Origin: Panacagrimonas perspica
Lineage (GTDB): Bacteria > Pseudomonadota > Gammaproteobacteria > Nevskiales > Nevskiaceae
DNA: 64,000 nucleotides
Direction: 5' to 3'
Assembly: GCF_004364935.1 (NCBI RefSeq)
Contig: NZ_SOBT01000008.1
Location: 1,119,534-1,183,533, forward strand
Shown: positions 36,366 through 45,450 of the stretch, piece by piece
Numbering within the stretch: the first letter of the stretch is position 1
How the letters are laid out: every line of letters begins with the position of its first letter
The notes under the pieces: model-generated
Database searches by the model: none
What the model saw: only the letters and a program-made list of their open reading frames with translations
What the model was told of the DNA's origin: nothing
Program-made: the position numbers and the translations under genes

Positions 36366-37745
36366 CTACCGCCCCAGCCGTGTCAGCGACTGCGTGGTGA
36401 GATAAAGGTTGTAGGCATCCCCGTTCGGGTCGGAAAACGTGGTCTTCAATCCGCCCGTGGCCTGGTTGATGTGATTGAGCAGCGACATGCGATTGTTCTG
36501 AATGTCGTGGCTCAGCACGTGTACCCACGACCAGGCCGGATAGCCGTTGGGCTCCTTGAACACGACGTCGCCATCCTTGAACTGGGACATGCCCGGCTCG
36601 AAGGACTTCCACAACGCACCGCGCCGATCGTAGGTGACGTAGCCGCAGAACTGGCCGTTGCGGGCGTCGATGTAGACGACCTTCTTGCTCACCGGCGCAC
36701 GGGGATAACCGGTCGGGTTGGCTTCGAGCACGATGACTTCGGGGACGAGCTGCATGTAGGTCTCGAAGAAGGTCTTGCCCTTCGCACCGCCATGACGCTG
36801 CTTCTCCCAGTTCTTGCGCGAGCCACCGAGCCAGTTGTTCGACGTGGCCGCAAGGTGCGGGCCGCGCGACACGATCTTGTAGTTGCCCCAGGTCAGCATC
36901 GGGTCGCCGGCGCCCCACGCATCGGTCAGGAAGAACGTGATGCCGGGTGCCAGCGGTTCGAAGCGCTGGTTGGTCGGGAACTGGCGCACGCGCTTGAAAG
37001 CGGGGAAATAGCCGTAAAGGTCGGGATACTTGCGCTGGTCGGCATACCAGACGCTGAGGAACGAGCTTCCCTTGCTGTCGTTCGGCGCCGTGAACCAGAC
37101 GTTCTGGTTGCGCAGCAAGTCCTTGCGTCCACCGAAGATCTGTCCGTCCAGCCGTCCCGTGACGTTCTGCTCGGCCCACATGTAGTCGTACTGGTAGGCG
37201 TCTTCGCCGTCTGGACCCAGATCCCAATCGCGGATCGCGTACAGCGCGAAATCGTGGCGACCCCAGCTCAGCGTGATGTTGGCCGCGGCTTCGAGACCGC
37301 TCTTGGGTTCGGGAAACGGCAGACCACCGATCCACACGGAGCCATCGTCGGTGAACACATTGCCGACGTCATCCAGCTTGGCGCGGCCCTTGTTCTTGAG
37401 GGAGGCCTGAAGGTAATCGTGCGGAAAGAGGACCGAGGGATCCTTGCTCGTCGGAACGATGTTGATGACACGTCCCATCGTCTTGACCTGCTGGTAGCAG
37501 ATCGGATCCAGCAGATCCTTCACGATCTCGACGTTGGCGGCAGTGATCTTGTCGCCGGTCTTGATCTTCCCTTTCGTGAACATCTCGATCGACGTCAGCT
37601 CGTCGGGATAGGCCTTTGTGATGTCGGCGCCATTTCCGATCATGGGCCAGAGGCTGCCCAGAACCCCGGCTGCTCCTGCACCTTTCACGACTTTTTCCAT
37701 CAAGGCCCGTCGGCCGTAATCAAAATCATATTTCCTGATGCGCAT
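36366..37745 (-). CDS. DUF1329 domain-containing protein
   Basis: A 459-residue exported protein of the DUF1329 family, which has a LolA/LolB-like fold and is linked to transfer of hydrophobic compounds or lipids in the envelope. The N-terminus (MRIRKYDFDYGRRALMEKVV) is followed by a Gly/Ala-rich hydrophobic stretch, giving an RRxLM arrangement that could be a Tat-type signal. GGAG precedes the ATG at 37745. Such genes often accompany degradation of steroids, terpenoids or aromatic hydrocarbons, which fits region B. Confidence 0.85.
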   Translation of the reverse strand: MRIRKYDFDYGRRALMEKVVKGAGAAGVLGSLWPMIGNGADITKAYPDELTSIEMFTKGKIKTGDKITAANVEIVKDLLDPICYQQVKTMGRVINIVPTSKDPSVLFPHDYLQASLKNKGRAKLDDVGNVFTDDGSVWIGGLPFPEPKSGLEAAANITLSWGRHDFALYAIRDWDLGPDGEDAYQYDYMWAEQNVTGRLDGQIFGGRKDLLRNQNVWFTAPNDSKGSSFLSVWYADQRKYPDLYGYFPAFKRVRQFPTNQRFEPLAPGITFFLTDAWGAGDPMLTWGNYKIVSRGPHLAATSNNWLGGSRKNWEKQRHGGAKGKTFFETYMQLVPEVIVLEANPTGYPRAPVSKKVVYIDARNGQFCGYVTYDRRGALWKSFEPGMSQFKDGDVVFKEPNGYPAWSWVHVLSHDIQNNRMSLLNHINQATGGLKTTFSDPNGDAYNLYLTTQSLTRLGR

Positions 37746-38428
37746 TGAGAACTCCAAAGCTCGTTAACGGAGATGGAACACGCTCAGGTCATTGCAGCGC
37801 GCTGTGCTGGATGACCTGAACGCTGTTGGCTTGCTCTCTTCAACTTGTCCCGCTGCAGAGCACGCTTGCGAAAGTACTGCCTGTGAGCGCACTCGGACTC
37901 GCTACTGCACGGCGTGCAAAGCGGCGATGCGTCCGTTGCAAATTTGCAGGCTCAGGATTTCGCGTCCGCGACTTTTCCAGCGAGCGGTTCTCGAATCGCC
38001 TTTCGATCGAGGCCATATCTCTGGCTCCACGATTCGCAGGCCAGCTTCTTGGGTCCGTGTGGACAGGCCTGTACGAGTGCGTCGTGGGTTCCGACCAGGG
38101 ACCTGCCGGTTGACGGCCGATTCAACTTTGCGATCCGTGCACGCTCACTTCGCACGGAGCGCACGTCACCCGCTCGCAAACCGGAGATGCTCGGACACCG
38201 ACCGGAACGGCGAAGTATCATGACCTCTGAAAATTCCCCTCCGGCTCATGACGTTAATCAGAGCCGCCACAGCGCGAATTTGCGCCACAGGTCGATACCG
38301 CTGGTGCACGCTTTGCAGGTGACGGCAGGAGCAGGCTGGCGCGGTCTTTGCGCTCCGGATAATTAGGATGTGTAACTACCCCTCTCCTGATCGGAGTTCC
38401 CGGTGACCAAGGGTCGAGGACGGCACTG
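37746..38428. other. divergent intergenic region, no gene recognised
   Basis: A 683-nt gap between the DUF1329 gene and an AraC-family gene. The short frames in it lack ribosome sites and recognisable sequence. It is expected to carry both divergent promoters; I see no clear operator. Confidence 0.45.
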
Positions 38429-39454
38429 ATGAAGACCTGGACGACGACCGACCGCCCCAAAGCGGAGCAGTATCCCTACTGGCGCGAGGTCCTCTGCGAG
38501 GCATTCACCGCGCTCAACCCGATTGCGGAAGCGACGGAGTCTTTCGCGAGCACCGTGCATCAGAAGTCGTTGCTCGGGATCTCGGTGACCGACGTCGAGT
38601 CGAAGGCGCAATCGGTTTATCGGGGCGCGCACGAGATCGTGAGGAATCCCGGCGAGTTCTTCTTTCTCAACATGCAGCTAGAAGGGAACTGCCTCGTTCG
38701 TCAGGACGGGCGCGAGGCACTCATACGCCCCAACGAACTCTCGATCGTCGATTCCACCCGTTGCTACGACCTGATCTTCGAGGACTGGAGAACGCTTTCG
38801 ATCCGGCTTCCGCGCCAACTGCTCCTGCCCCGGCTCACGGCGCCGAACGCCTCGACGGCCGTGCGAATCTACGACGATGGCTCTCTCGGGACCGTTGCGT
38901 TGTCGTTCATGCGCTCGTTTCTTCAATGCCCCGAGACGATTCCCGCTGAAGCGCAACGGACGCTGATCGACACGCTCGCAACTCTTCTCGCACTTGCGCT
39001 GGGCGCCACGGCTGAGACCAAGGACCGCAGCCAGGCGGCCGTGCGGCAGGCGTTGCGCAACTCGATCATCAGTCACGTGCGCGCCAACATCTCCAGCCCT
39101 GATCTCCGGATCGCCGGCGTCGCCAAACGTTTCCGGATTTCACCGCGCTATCTGCACAAGCTTTTCGAGGAGAGCGATCGCAGCTTTTCCCAAACGGTTC
39201 TGGACACCCGTCTGAACCGATGCGCGGGTGATCTGGTCGACCCGACGTTTGCATCACGCTCGATCGCGGAGATCGCTTACAAGTGGGGGTTCGTCAACAT
39301 ACCCAGCTTCTGTCGCGTGTTCAATCAGCGTTATGGAATGACCGCAAGGGAGTACCGGAACAGCCGGGGGCCGCGCGAGAAGCCGGTGCCGACCACATCG
39401 ACGAGCGACGGGTCATCCGCATCTGCCGGAGCGTCCCGAATTCTGCTCAGCTAG
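38429..39454 (+). CDS. AraC-family regulator (AraC-binding-like N-terminus)
   Basis: A 341-residue regulator of the FeaR/NphR-like group. The N-terminal domain contains PGEFFFLNMQLEGNCLVRQD and a conserved STRCYDLIF segment. The C-terminal double HTH contains RIAGVAKRFRISPRYLHKLF and YKWGFVNIPSFCRVFNQRYG. It is divergent from the DUF1329 gene and is its most likely regulator. The effector is unknown; relatives respond to amines, phenols or alkyl compounds. Confidence 0.87.
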   Translation: MKTWTTTDRPKAEQYPYWREVLCEAFTALNPIAEATESFASTVHQKSLLGISVTDVESKAQSVYRGAHEIVRNPGEFFFLNMQLEGNCLVRQDGREALIRPNELSIVDSTRCYDLIFEDWRTLSIRLPRQLLLPRLTAPNASTAVRIYDDGSLGTVALSFMRSFLQCPETIPAEAQRTLIDTLATLLALALGATAETKDRSQAAVRQALRNSIISHVRANISSPDLRIAGVAKRFRISPRYLHKLFEESDRSFSQTVLDTRLNRCAGDLVDPTFASRSIAEIAYKWGFVNIPSFCRVFNQRYGMTAREYRNSRGPREKPVPTTSTSDGSSASAGASRILLS

Positions 39455-39526
39455 AAGAGCGGACAGGAGTCGCCTCATCGCTGCGCGTGCCGGCGTCAGG
39501 AAGCTGGTACGACGGGAAAACACGAC

Positions 39527-39686
39527 AGGTCGACTCGAAAAGCTCTCGGAGACGCTTTGCAGCGCCCGCGTCGGTATCGGGGAGATCAGCGATATCGTCG
39601 AAGCCGTTCTGTATCTCGATGGGGCCAAGAACGTGACGGGCGTTACGCTGAACGTGGACGGTGGTCAGGTTGCGGGTCGGTGGTGA
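39527..39686 (+). pseudogene. remnant of an SDR gene (C-terminus only)
   Basis: Reading in frame to the TGA at 39684 gives EISDIVEAVLYLDGAKNVTG and then VTLNVDGGQVAGRW. This is the C-terminal signature of a short-chain dehydrogenase (I-x2-AV-x-YL...TG...VDGG). No Rossmann motif or active site exists upstream, where the AraC gene ends instead. It is probably what is left of a truncated SDR and marks an old junction between regions B and C. Confidence 0.7.
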
Positions 39687-39779
39687 GCTTTGCTCGTCGG
39701 GAGCACGCTTCCCGTGCCTTCATGACGCCTTACGAAACTCCACCTGTCGCTCGCTCACGAACCGCAAACGCAGGCCTCC

Positions 39780-41000
39780 TCAGGTACTGCCGACCTGCAC
39801 CAGCCACAACGCGCTCAGATCCGCCGCGCCACCCGAACCCTGGATCGACTGGAAGGTACGAATCGCTTCCTGCTTCTTGCCTGCGCGCAGATACGCGTAG
39901 CCGAGGTGCAAGCGCGACACGCTTTCCTGCGTGAGCTGGCCCTTGGCCAGGCCCTGCTCGATCAGCGGAATGCCGCGGTCGAACTGACCGTAGCCGACAT
40001 AGTTCAGGCCGGTCGCGACCAGCGCATCGCCACTGGCCTTCGCGGCCGCTGCCGTTTCGCCCTCGGCAAAAGTCTGCTGGTCCTCCGCCACGCGTTTGGC
40101 CACGAGGTCGGACAGACGCTTGTGCCGATCGACATCGGTGGCGGCGCCGGTACCCAGCAGGCCGCGCCGGTAACCGGCGTCGAGGAACTGTTTCGCCTCT
40201 CCCGGCAGGCCCGCTTGCAGCGCGAGCTGCGTCGCCTCGAGATACTCCCCCGCCTTGTCCAGCGTTCCGGTCCTGGATCGGAGCCGGTAGAGATCCAGCG
40301 CAAGCCGGTCGGAGAACCCGGGCTGGTTCGCGGTACGCGCGATCAGGTCCTGCCAGTAGCTGTCCTTCGGATAATGCGTGACGAGTTTCTCCAGTGCCGC
40401 CCGATAGCCCGCGTCGTCGCCTCGCTTGAGCGCGATGCTGCCGAGCAGCTGCAACTGCGCTTCGCCGGGCGCCTTGCCTGCTTTCTCCGACGCGGCGATC
40501 TGCGCGCTCAGTTCGCGCGCGGCTTCGACGTGCCGATCGGCGAGATACAGCGCCTGCGGCAGCAAGCGCAGCGTCTCGACGCTATCTCCGCCCGCGGTGC
40601 GGTAGTCCTGGATGGCCGTCGCCGCCTTGCCGTACTGCTTGCCCGCATAGGCAAGCCGGCCGATGGCGTCGAGCACGTGCAGGCGCTCGGCGTCCGGCAG
40701 CTCCGTCGAGGCCAGCGCCTGCTCGTAAGCACGCACGGCGCCGATGTAGTCGCCGGCACCGGTGGCCGCGGCGGCGCGCAGCCGCTCGACCAGATAGCGC
40801 TCGTGCGCGTCGAGGCCGGCGACTCGGGCTGCTTTCTCGATGCGGTCCAGCGCTTCGCGATACTTCTTGCCCTGCAGCAGAAGCTGCGCCTCCTGCAGCG
40901 GCTGGCCGACTTCGGGGCGGACGGCCTGCGCCGCAGCGGCCAAGCCGATGCTCGAGCCCAGCAGCGCCGCCAGCAGCGCGAGGTGAACGACGTTCTTCAT
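39780..41000 (-). CDS. exported TPR-repeat protein of the TonB operon
   Basis: A 406-residue periplasmic protein. A signal peptide is clear (MKNVVHLALLAALLGSSIGL, cleavage near AAAAQA). The rest is helical TPR-like repeats, such as LLLQGKKYREALDRIEKAAR and LHLGYAYLRAGKKQEAIRTF. It is the last gene of the tonB-exbB-exbD-exbD operon, 21 nt after exbD. TPR proteins in this position are found with TonB systems in several gammaproteobacteria; a scaffold or energy-transfer role is inferred, not shown. Confidence 0.85.
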   Translation of the reverse strand: MKNVVHLALLAALLGSSIGLAAAAQAVRPEVGQPLQEAQLLLQGKKYREALDRIEKAARVAGLDAHERYLVERLRAAAATGAGDYIGAVRAYEQALASTELPDAERLHVLDAIGRLAYAGKQYGKAATAIQDYRTAGGDSVETLRLLPQALYLADRHVEAARELSAQIAASEKAGKAPGEAQLQLLGSIALKRGDDAGYRAALEKLVTHYPKDSYWQDLIARTANQPGFSDRLALDLYRLRSRTGTLDKAGEYLEATQLALQAGLPGEAKQFLDAGYRRGLLGTGAATDVDRHKRLSDLVAKRVAEDQQTFAEGETAAAAKASGDALVATGLNYVGYGQFDRGIPLIEQGLAKGQLTQESVSRLHLGYAYLRAGKKQEAIRTFQSIQGSGGAADLSALWLVQVGST

Positions 41001-41021
41001 CTGGAATTCCTCTGCAACGCG

Positions 41022-41450
41022 TTAGTTCAGGAACTGCTCGTTGCCGACGAGCCCGATGCTGCGGATGCCGAGGCGTTGGGCCGAGGCCAGCACGCCCGCC
41101 ACGTAGCGGTACTCCACGAGCTTGTTCGCCCGGATGTGGAACTCCGGAGGGCGGACCAGCCGCGCTTCCTGCCGGAAGCGTTCCTCGAGCTCGGCGTGAT
41201 CGGCCAGCGCGGCGCCGTTCCACAGCACGGTTCCATCGAAGTCGACTTCCAGGTTCACGACCGGCGGCGGCTCGACCTGCGTCGGCGGCGTGTCGGTGCG
41301 CGGCATGTCCAGCTTCACCGCGTGCGTCTGGATCGGGATCGTGATGATCAGCATGATCAGCAGCACCAGCATCACGTCGATCAGCGGCGTGGTGTTGATG
41401 TCGATCATCACTTCGTCGACGGCCGACGAAGGACCGATATTCATGGCCAT
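41022..41450 (-). CDS. exbD: ExbD-type biopolymer transporter
   Basis: A 142-residue ExbD. One N-terminal membrane helix (INTTPLIDVMLVLLIMLIIT) carries the essential Asp, and a periplasmic domain follows. It couples proton flow with ExbB to drive TonB. It is the second of two tandem exbD genes; the duplication matches the tonB-exbB-exbD1-exbD2 layout of Xanthomonas-type systems. It is separated from the first exbD by three bases. Confidence 0.92.
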   Translation of the reverse strand: MAMNIGPSSAVDEVMIDINTTPLIDVMLVLLIMLIITIPIQTHAVKLDMPRTDTPPTQVEPPPVVNLEVDFDGTVLWNGAALADHAELEERFRQEARLVRPPEFHIRANKLVEYRYVAGVLASAQRLGIRSIGLVGNEQFLN

Positions 41451-41453
41451 GGT

Positions 41454-41879
41454 CTATCCCCTCGGAGGCGGTTGCGTGATGAAACCCACTTTGGCGATGC
41501 CCGCACGCTGACAAGCAACCACGACCTCGCCGACCGACTGGTAGCGGACATGCTGGTCACCACGGATGTGCACCTCCGGCTGCGGCACCTTCACGGCTTC
41601 TTCCTTCAGCCGCTCCAGCAAGGCTGCGCGATCGGGCAAGCGACGCGTGTTCCAGTACACCTGCCCGTCGCGGTCCACCGCAATGACGATGTTCTCCGGC
41701 TTGGTCTGCAGCGGCTGGTTGCGCTCATCCGGCAGGCTCAGCGGCACGGTCTGCGTCACCACCGGAATGGTGATCAGGAAGATGATCAGCAGCACCAACA
41801 TCACGTCGACCAGCGGCGTGGTGTTGATGGAGGAGACGACCTCGTCCTCCGGCTGCGCGGCTCCGATCTGGATGGCCAT
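41454..41879 (-). CDS. exbD: ExbD-type biopolymer transporter
   Basis: A 141-residue ExbD paralog with the same helix (INTTPLVDVMLVLLIIFLIT), including the proton-path Asp. It starts at the ATG at 41879; the frame is open further upstream without a ribosome site. It lies 34 nt after exbB. The two ExbD copies differ mainly in the periplasmic domain (here VYWNTRRLPDRAALLERL), so they may form a heteromer. Confidence 0.92.
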   Translation of the reverse strand: MAIQIGAAQPEDEVVSSINTTPLVDVMLVLLIIFLITIPVVTQTVPLSLPDERNQPLQTKPENIVIAVDRDGQVYWNTRRLPDRAALLERLKEEAVKVPQPEVHIRGDQHVRYQSVGEVVVACQRAGIAKVGFITQPPPRG

Positions 41880-41913
41880 GTTCGTGGTGTGTCGAGTAGC
41901 GAAAGGGAGCGAC

Positions 41914-42825
41914 TCAGGCGGCCTTGCGCACCGGCACGTCGACGGGCGGATTCGAGGCCTGGTTCGCCGCGTCATTGACGCGCTCGCCGGCCCGCAGCCC
42001 CGACAGCAGCACGCTGTGCAGGTCCGAGGCGAACGCGCGGACCTTGTCCAACGCTTCCTTGTTTCGGCGGACCAGCCAGTTGTAGCCGAGCACCGCCGGC
42101 ACGGCGACGGCCAGGCCCAGCGCCGTCATGATCAGGGCTTCGCCGACGGGACCAGCGACCTTGTCGATGCTCGCCTGCCCCGAGATGCCGATCGCCGTCA
42201 GGGCGTGATAGATGCCCCACACGGTGCCGAACAGTCCCACGAAAGGCGCCGTCGAACCCACTGTCGCCAGCACCGCGAGTCCCTTCTGCAGGTGACTCTG
42301 GATTTCATCGACGGCGCGATTGATGCTCAGCGTGATCCACGTCGAGCGATCGATCTGGTCGACCAGCGCGCCCTGCTGGTGCTGGCGGTCGGCGTTGATG
42401 CCGCGACCCGCCACGTACGCGATCGGGCTCTTCTGCGGCAAGGCCTCTGCCGACTTCGCGATGCTCGGATGGCTCCAGAAGCTGCGCTCCGCCTGCCGCG
42501 CCTGGCTCAGCAGGCGATGCTGCTCGAACAGCTTGACGATCAGCAGGTACCACGTCGCCGCGGACATGATCCCGAGAATCACGAACGCGCCCTTGGACAC
42601 GAAGTCGCCCTGGTTCCACGCCGCGGAAAGGCCGTACGGATTCTCGGCGGCCGTCGATGCAACCGGCGCTTCAATCGATGCGCCCGCCTCGGACGGCGCG
42701 GCGAGTTCTGTGGCGGCGGCAGGAACTGCATCTCCCTGCGCGTGCGCCACGAGTGCGAACGGAAGCAACAGCGCGCCCACCCACGCGGCAACGAACGAAC
42801 GGCGGCGGTTTGAAATCGGCGACAT
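41914..42825 (-). CDS. exbB: ExbB/MotA-TolQ-type proton channel protein
   Basis: A 303-residue inner-membrane protein. An N-terminal signal-like segment (FVAAWVGALLLPFALVAHAQ) precedes an Ala/Pro-rich linker. Three ExbB helices follow, with the family signature TVGSTAPFVGLFGTVWGIYH and AALIMTAL-like ALGLAVAVPAVLGYN. It forms the channel with ExbD. The start at 42825 is supported by GGAGA; the frame continues upstream. The long exported N-terminus is typical of the larger ExbB forms. Confidence 0.92.
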   Translation of the reverse strand: MSPISNRRRSFVAAWVGALLLPFALVAHAQGDAVPAAATELAAPSEAGASIEAPVASTAAENPYGLSAAWNQGDFVSKGAFVILGIMSAATWYLLIVKLFEQHRLLSQARQAERSFWSHPSIAKSAEALPQKSPIAYVAGRGINADRQHQQGALVDQIDRSTWITLSINRAVDEIQSHLQKGLAVLATVGSTAPFVGLFGTVWGIYHALTAIGISGQASIDKVAGPVGEALIMTALGLAVAVPAVLGYNWLVRRNKEALDKVRAFASDLHSVLLSGLRAGERVNDAANQASNPPVDVPVRKAA

Positions 42826-42899
42826 GTGATTCTCCGTGAGAGTGGCGCTGGCCACGCCTGGGTTTCGGGAAATGGAAAGGGGAAAAGGAAGAGAGACGT

Positions 42900-43607
42900 T
42901 CATCGCGCGCCCCGGAACGTGTATCGAATCTGGGCCCACGCGGACTCGGGTACGCCGTCGACGCTGCCCGGCGTGAAGCGGCAGCGGCTCAGGCCGGCGA
43001 CTGCGGCTTCATCGAGGCGAGGGAATCCGCTGGAACGCTCGACGCGGCTTTCCTTGACCTTGCCGTCGGTACCGACGAGCAGCGCGAGCCGCACGGAGCC
43101 GGTTTCGCCAAGACGCTGCGACGCAGCCGGGTACTCCGGCTCGGCGCAGTTCTTTGCGCGCACTTCCGGCGCCACGCGAGCAACCTGTCGCTGAGGTGCT
43201 GCAGCGACCGGCTCCGGTGTCGGCGGTGGCGGCTCCTCGGCAACGACGGTGATCGCAGCCGGTGCCGGTGGCGGCGTCGCGATGAAGATTTCTGGCGGCG
43301 GAATGAACGGCGGCGGTGGCACCTCGAGCTTGGGCGGCGGAGGTGGCGGCGCCTCGTCGGGCACCACGCGCTCTTCGATGATCCGCGTCTCGATCGGCAG
43401 CGGCAGCAACTCCACGACCTGACGCGCCAGGCCACTGGCTAGGCCCCAGATCACCAGCAGATGCAGAACCACGACGCTGCCAATGCCGACGAGACGACGT
43501 TGCGGATCCGATTCGGCGAATTGGCCGAACACCGCGGACGGCCCCAATTCCGGCGGCGCGAACTTCAGCGGAACCTGGGGTCCCGGTGGTCGATATGCAT
43601 ATTCCAT
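42900..43607 (-). CDS. tonB: TonB energy transducer
   Basis: A 235-residue TonB. A membrane helix at about residues 40-60 (IGSVVVLHLLVIWGLASG) is followed by a Pro-rich linker (APPPPPPKLEVPPPP). The C-terminal TonB domain has PEYPAASQRLGETGSVRLAL and the final FTPGSVDGVPESAWAQIRYT. It transmits membrane energy to outer-membrane receptors. A candidate sigma54 promoter lies about 45 nt upstream, so this TonB system appears tied to the sulfur regulon. No TonB-dependent receptor is in the window. Confidence 0.93.
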   Translation of the reverse strand: MEYAYRPPGPQVPLKFAPPELGPSAVFGQFAESDPQRRLVGIGSVVVLHLLVIWGLASGLARQVVELLPLPIETRIIEERVVPDEAPPPPPPKLEVPPPPFIPPPEIFIATPPPAPAAITVVAEEPPPPTPEPVAAAPQRQVARVAPEVRAKNCAEPEYPAASQRLGETGSVRLALLVGTDGKVKESRVERSSGFPRLDEAAVAGLSRCRFTPGSVDGVPESAWAQIRYTFRGAR

Positions 43608-43650
43608 TTGGGTTTAAAAATGAATTGCGTAAGTCTCGATGAGGGTCGGA

Positions 43651-43665
43651 GCACAGGACATGCCA
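43651..43665 (-). promoter_or_regulatory. candidate sigma54 promoter of the tonB operon
   Basis: Minus strand TGGCATGTCCTGTGC: GG and GC are ten bases apart, with TGGCAYG at -24 and GTGC at -12. Transcription would begin about 30 nt before the tonB ATG. Confidence 0.6.
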
Positions 43666-43804
43666 ACCACCACAAGAGCGCGCGTAATGCGCATCGCGAC
43701 GCAGTCAGTAGTGGCTCATGGCGACTGCAAAAGCACTGCAACGGCCGGATAAACCGAGACGTCCGTCATCGCGTCGGAGCACGACGCCCGAGCGTGCAGA
43801 TCGT

Positions 43805-43819
43805 TGGCCACGCAACTGC
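43805..43819 (+). promoter_or_regulatory. weak candidate sigma54 promoter upstream of first DszB-like gene
   Basis: TGGCCACGCAACTGC has GG-N10-GC spacing and a TGGC/CTGC pair, but the -24 element is imperfect and the leader to 44182 would be about 350 nt. The rest of the 574-nt gap between tonB and this gene has no other credible gene. Confidence 0.35.
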
Positions 43820-44128
43820 ACGAGCACGTCGACGCTCGTTCGCTGCGCCGAGCGCAACAGTTCGTCGAATCACGATGGTGAAATTCGAGCAGCGCTGTTG
43901 CGGTGCTGCAGCGCCCGCGCGCCCGGTGTCCGGACAACTTCATCGCTTTGAACGCGTGAGACGCTCTCGAACGTCGTCCTTACAGAGCCTTAGCGCATTG
44001 CGACGGGCTCACGGCCTGCGTGGGCGGTCATGGCATGCATTGTGTGTCTCGCCTCCGAACGTGCGCTGCAGCGCCGCGCGCACGTGTCACGATCGACGAG
44101 AGAAAAAGCAAGCGTGAAGAACATATCG

Positions 44129-44185
44129 ATGGATCACCGCAGTCGTTCGATGCTCGGGCTTTGTCGACGCGGACGCCGCTCGTGA
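44129..44185 (+). CDS. possible upstream ORF overlapping the first DszB-like gene
   Basis: An 18-codon frame starting at ATG 44129 (MDHRSRSMLGLCRRGRRS). Its TGA overlaps the GTG start of the next gene (GTGA at 44182-44185). The ribosome site is weak. It may serve translational coupling or attenuation, or be chance. Confidence 0.25.
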   Translation: MDHRSRSMLGLCRRGRRS

Positions 44186-45237
44186 ACGATCGGACCGATC
44201 TCGCCTGGACCGGCGGTCCGGTGCACACGCTCTGGTATGCACGCAGCCCGGTGCCCACGCCGCTGGGCCTCGCCGCGCAGCTCGGCGCCTTCCTCGAGGA
44301 ATTCCAGGACGACGGCATTGCGGTGTACGCCCTCGAGGAATCGGACGATCCGCAGTTGCGCGCGTCGTACTTCGATCACCATCTCGCCAACTCGATCCGG
44401 CAAGGCGGCAGTGTTCCTGCGATCTGGGCGCGCTCGCAGGGTCGCGACACGCGGGTCATCGGACTCAACTGGATCGACGAATACCAGGGCATCCTGACCC
44501 TGCCGCGTTCCGGCATTCGCGTGCCGGCGGATCTGCGAGGGGCCAGGCTCGCCCTGCCCCACCAGAGCGCCAGCATCGTTCCTGCACGCGCGGGCGCGTT
44601 GCGCGGGTTCTCGGTCGCGCTGGAGCTCGCGGGTATCGCGGAACACCAGGTCGAGTTCGTCGATCTCGGACCGCAGCGCTTCGGCTACCTGCGTCTGGCC
44701 GCGCCGCGACGACCCGAAGATCTCTACGAACACGAGGTCGCCGCGCTGCTGCGTGGAGACGTGGACGCGGTGTACGTCAAGGGCGCCACCGGACGACGCC
44801 TGGCCGCGGAACTGTCCGCGCACGAAGTCTTCGACGTGCGGCATCACCCCGATCCGCGCGCGCGCGCCAACAACGGCGCGCCGCGACCGATCACCGTCGA
44901 CGCCGCGCTGCTGCGCGAGCATCCGGATCTGGTGGCGCGCCTGCTGTCGCGCATCGTCGCCGTCGGCGATTGGGCTGCCGCGCATCCGTTGGAGACCGTC
45001 GGATACATCGCGCGCGAAACGCAGTCGGGCGATGCCTGGGTTCGCCGTGCGTACGGCGCCGACGTCCACCTGCATCAGTACACCGATCTCGAGGAGCGTT
45101 CGATCGACGCGCTGGAGGCCTACAAGAATTTCCTGCTGCGTCACCGCTTCATTCCGGCGGACTTCGATGTGCGGAACTGGATCGATCCTGAGCCGCTGCA
45201 CCATGTATTGCGGAACCGGCGCGACCGCGCCGCGTAG
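44182..45237 (+). CDS. DszB-like (sulfinate desulfinase family) protein, catalytic residues changed
   Basis: A 351-residue protein of the periplasmic-binding-protein fold, similar in pattern to DszB (2'-hydroxybiphenyl-2-sulfinate desulfinase) and the NMT1/SsuA-like family. No signal peptide is present, so it is cytoplasmic. It aligns end to end with the two paralogs at 51473 and 54295. The DszB positions Cys27 and His60 become Ser22 (WYARSPVP) and Tyr63; Arg73 and Gly76 (IRQGG) remain. It may therefore bind rather than cleave its ligand. The start is uncertain (GTG 44182 or TTG 44161). Its stop codon TAG lies inside a palindromic repeat. Confidence 0.75.
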   Translation: MNDRTDLAWTGGPVHTLWYARSPVPTPLGLAAQLGAFLEEFQDDGIAVYALEESDDPQLRASYFDHHLANSIRQGGSVPAIWARSQGRDTRVIGLNWIDEYQGILTLPRSGIRVPADLRGARLALPHQSASIVPARAGALRGFSVALELAGIAEHQVEFVDLGPQRFGYLRLAAPRRPEDLYEHEVAALLRGDVDAVYVKGATGRRLAAELSAHEVFDVRHHPDPRARANNGAPRPITVDAALLREHPDLVARLLSRIVAVGDWAAAHPLETVGYIARETQSGDAWVRRAYGADVHLHQYTDLEERSIDALEAYKNFLLRHRFIPADFDVRNWIDPEPLHHVLRNRRDRAA

Positions 45238-45303
45238 CCCGGACGAAGTCCGGGGCTTTCTCCGCGTCAACGGAGCGGAATCCCGGACTTCGTCCGGGCT
45301 ACG
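45233..45303. repeat. REPIN-like inverted repeat, copy 1
   Basis: Perfect 22-bp inverted arms (45233-45254 and 45282-45303) beginning CGTAGCCCGGACGAAG, with a 27-nt loop. The TAG at 45235-45237 in the left arm is the stop codon of the preceding gene. The remaining gap to 45589 holds only the promoter noted separately. Confidence 0.85.
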
Positions 45304-45450
45304 ACATGGCGCTCGCGCACCGACGGTCTTTCGATAAACCAAAGTCGTCACGTCGCTTGCGCATTCTCTCGACTCGCGGATCCGATGCGCTGCCGCTTGT
45401 AGACATCAGCCGCTCGCGTCACCTGTTGAGCGTGCAGCAGACTGCTGAGA

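Noticed and set aside
44031-44045. TGGCATGCATTGTGT as sigma54 promoter of the first DszB-like gene
   Set aside because: The -12 element has GT in place of the near-invariant GC; the site at 43805 keeps GG-N10-GC and is listed instead at low confidence.
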